A stretch of 8,219 nt of DNA from Clostridia bacterium (GTDB taxonomy: Bacteria > Bacillota_A > Clostridia > Lachnospirales > Cellulosilyticaceae), in the NCBI GenBank assembly GCA_029239935.1, contig JARBTY010000135.1, forward strand, positions 1 through 8,219, written 5' to 3'. The position numbers and the translations under genes are program-made. The stretch's first letter is position 1; each line of letters begins with the position of its first letter. Under the pieces are notes generated by a model. It saw nothing but the letters and a program-made list of their open reading frames with translations. It was not told where the DNA came from and did not search any database. Of this stretch, positions 6,597-8,219 are shown piece after piece.

Positions 6597-6689
6597 TCAT
6601 TCCTTTCTATAAACGGAAGGTCTGATATATTTAAACCCAGTATTCTCCCTATTTAATGATTCAGCATGTCCAATAAACAGGTAACCACC
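6597..6689 (-). pseudogene. cheR: 3' remnant of cheR (chemotaxis receptor methyltransferase)
   Basis: Between the receptor gene and cheB, the minus strand encodes about 30 residues that match the extreme C-terminus of CheR. GGYLFIGHAESLN is the conserved glycine-rich end of the methyltransferase domain, followed by TGFKYIRPSVYRKE and a TGA at 6599-6597. There is no start codon, and an in-frame TGA sits just upstream at 6704-6702. The recognisable homology begins at the GG (6689-6684). A full CheR is about 260-280 residues, so some 90% is absent. The stop lies six bases before the cheB ATG and contributes its ribosome site, as in intact cheR-cheB operons. The likely cause is a deletion or recombination that replaced the front of cheR with the receptor gene. 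A functional cheR may exist elsewhere. Confidence 0.8.
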
Positions 6690-6724
6690 GTGTATGCCTC
6701 TTCACCTGCCAGATCTATATCATT

Positions 6725-8219
6725 TTAGTATTTACCAAACTCTTTGTCACTTAATGTAATTTGCTTAGATTTAATGACTTTATTTTGATACGGTTCTTTG
6801 CTGTAAACTGTTTTTTTCTTTTCTCCTATGCTGCTAAACATCGGATTGCCTTCACTTTCTATATCCTCGAAACCTCTGTACCTATTATACTTTTCGAATT
6901 TTTTTAATTCAAATTTTGATACCTGCCTCTGTAGTACTTCTGCCTGACTTGCTAACTCTTCACTGGCTGCTGCACTTTCCTCCGAAGTAGCTGAGTTTGT
7001 TTGAATTACCTCTGATACTTGTATAATACCTTGATTAACCTGAGAAATACCTGCCGCTTGTTCATTGGAAGCTGCCGCGATATCTCCAACAAGCTTTGCT
7101 ACCTTCGCAACACCTTCAACAATTTCACCTAAGTCTGCTGCTGTCTGGTTTGCAATCTTTGTACCCGCTTCTACCTTTTTGATAGAACCTTCAATCATTG
7201 CCGTGGTTTCCTTAGCGGCGTTTGCAGATCTTGCTGCAAGATTTCTTACCTCTTCTGCTACCACAGCAAAACCTTTTCCATGCTGACCTGCTCTTGCTGC
7301 TTCAACTGCTGCATTAAGTGCAAGAATATTGGTCTGAAACGCAATTTCATCTATAACTTTAATAATTTTGGATATATTACTAGAAGAATCGTTAATTTCA
7401 TCCATTGCTAGGAGCATTTCCTTCATTTGTTTGTTGCCTTGTGCTGCACTTAATTTTGCTGTCTCTGCCAATCTATTAACTTGATTTGCATTTTCCGCAT
7501 TTGTATTGGTCTGTGAAGCAATTTCTTCAAGAGAAGCTGTCAGTTCTTCCACAGAGCTTGCCTGTTCTGTCGCACCCTGTGAAAGCGATATACTAGAATC
7601 TGAAAGCTGTTTAGCCCCTGATGCAACTTGCTCAGATGCTGAACTGATATTGTTCATTACTTCATTTAGATTATCAACCATCCTATTAAAAGCTCCTGCA
7701 AGAATTCCAATCTCATCTTTTGTATCATTATCAATCTCTGTATTTAGATTACCATCTGCTATTTGCTCTGCAGTTACAACCAATTTTATTAGAGGTTTAC
7801 TGATCATACGAGATATGAAGAATCCAAGTAATCCCGCAATAATCATTGCAATAATACTGATACTTATCATTGTGAAAACCGCTCTCTCCCCACTGACTGT
7901 ATATTGTTCTGATAATTCTCTGCCACTTGTATTTTTTAAAGCAAATAAGTTGTCAACAAGGCTATTAATTTCATCTGTTAATGCCTGCCCCTCACTTGCA
8001 AGGACTTCAAATGCCTCATCCTCTCTATTGGCATAAGCCAAACTAATAGCCTTCTGCTGTATAGGTCCCATTTTTTCTATTAAGCTTTTTAGTTGTAACA
8101 CATTTTTTCTGGCTTCTTCTGTTTGTAAGGATTGTTCAAACCGAGTTAACGCCTCTTGTATCTGTTTACCATATCCATCAATCTTAGCCTCATAATTATT
8201 CCTATTTGCTACTTCTTTA
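6725..8219 (-). CDS. Methyl-accepting chemotaxis protein, partial at the right edge (N-terminus missing)
   Basis: Membrane receptor that controls CheA; 497 residues are visible and the frame stays open to the edge. A GTG at 8101 is internal, since coiled, ligand-domain-like sequence continues on both sides. In order: a helical extracytoplasmic region resembling a four-helix-bundle sensor (8219 to about 7883), a transmembrane segment (about 7882-7811, [20 protein letters not shown]), HAMP (about 7810-7652, with SKPL and DEIG) and the signalling hairpin with its tip at 7351-7286 ([20 protein letters not shown]). Methylation-type stretches are [12 protein letters not shown] and [13 protein letters not shown]. 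The hairpin arms line up without gaps with E. coli Tsr as I recall it, indicating the 36-heptad class. The C-terminal tail of about 60 residues ends EFGKY and lacks the NWETF-like CheR/CheB tether. The first transmembrane helix and promoter lie outside. The ligand is unknown. Confidence 0.93.
   Translation of the reverse strand, partial: KEVANRNNYEAKIDGYGKQIQEALTRFEQSLQTEEARKNVLQLKSLIEKMGPIQQKAISLAYANREDEAFEVLASEGQALTDEINSLVDNLFALKNTSGRELSEQYTVSGERAVFTMISISIIAMIIAGLLGFFISRMISKPLIKLVVTAEQIADGNLNTEIDNDTKDEIGILAGAFNRMVDNLNEVMNNISSASEQVASGAKQLSDSSISLSQGATEQASSVEELTASLEEIASQTNTNAENANQVNRLAETAKLSAAQGNKQMKEMLLAMDEINDSSSNISKIIKVIDEIAFQTNILALNAAVEAARAGQHGKGFAVVAEEVRNLAARSANAAKETTAMIEGSIKKVEAGTKIANQTAADLGEIVEGVAKVAKLVGDIAAASNEQAAGISQVNQGIIQVSEVIQTNSATSEESAAASEELASQAEVLQRQVSKFELKKFEKYNRYRGFEDIESEGNPMFSSIGEKKKTVYSKEPYQNKVIKSKQITLSDKEFGKY

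Noticed and set aside
5827..6612. 261-codon open frame on the plus strand
   Set aside because: It is antisense to cheB, which has full catalytic motifs. The translated product is low-complexity and resembles no family, so it is a shadow. The same applies to the plus-strand frames at 7065-7286, 7506-8036, 310-699 and others.
6678..6708. CAGGT...ACCTG inverted repeat at the cheR remnant junction
   Set aside because: A 5-bp arm with a 21-bp centre and no T-tract; chance is likely. It may still be worth noting as lying at the rearrangement point.
6702..6727. In-frame continuation of the receptor past its TAA (DIDLAGEEAYTVV...)
   Set aside because: It looked like a possible extended C-terminus, but the TAA is unambiguous and the peptide beyond it runs out of frame through the cheR remnant to a stop. 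It does not resemble a receptor tether.
8099..8101. GTG at 8101 as the start of the receptor gene
   Set aside because: The frame remains open to position 8219, with helical sensor-like sequence upstream. A 4HB-type receptor needs a first transmembrane helix that has not yet appeared, so the gene is cut by the edge.
1..8219. CRISPR arrays, tRNAs, rRNAs, insertion sequences, riboswitches
   Set aside because: No repeat-spacer periodicity, cloverleaf, transposase or terminal inverted repeats were seen. Leaders are too short or lack recognisable riboswitch cores.

Overview
The window is AT-rich DNA with strong AAGGAGG-type ribosome sites and consensus SigA-like promoters. Together with its gene families it looks like the chromosome of a motile, low-GC Gram-positive anaerobe, most likely a member of the Clostridia. 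The species cannot be named from this window.

Positions 1-2937, minus strand: a four-gene osmoprotectant ABC transporter operon of the OpuC type. In transcription order it holds the ATPase with tandem CBS domains, permease 1, permease 2, and a substrate-binding lipoprotein that is cut by the left edge. The genes overlap or nearly touch. The operon is driven by a perfect TTGACA-N17-TATAAT promoter at 3019-3047. A clear terminator at 3111-3156 separates it from the gene upstream.

Positions 3213-5039: a regulator with a GntR-type winged helix, a coiled coil and a C-terminal RCK_C (TrkA_C) domain, which is the architecture of the c-di-AMP-sensing repressor BusR (minus strand). It is divergent from a two-repeat AbrB-family membrane protein (plus strand). 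Their promoters interlock within about 40 bp. An ACTT-N9-AAGT element occurs in this divergent promoter and again at the opu promoter, where it lies inside a wider dyad, so one regulator may control both units. The CBS domains of the ATPase are a second plausible c-di-AMP input. The block therefore reads as a c-di-AMP/osmotic-stress module with an added transporter of unknown substrate.

Positions 5057-8219, minus strand: a chemotaxis cluster. It holds a methyl-accepting chemotaxis protein cut by the right edge, a short 3' remnant of cheR, an intact cheB and a cheX-type CheY-P phosphatase. The cheR remnant (about 30 codons, no start) sits between the receptor and cheB. This suggests that a deletion or rearrangement placed the receptor gene directly in front of the end of an old cheR-cheB-cheX operon.

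There are no rRNA, tRNA, CRISPR or insertion sequences in the window.
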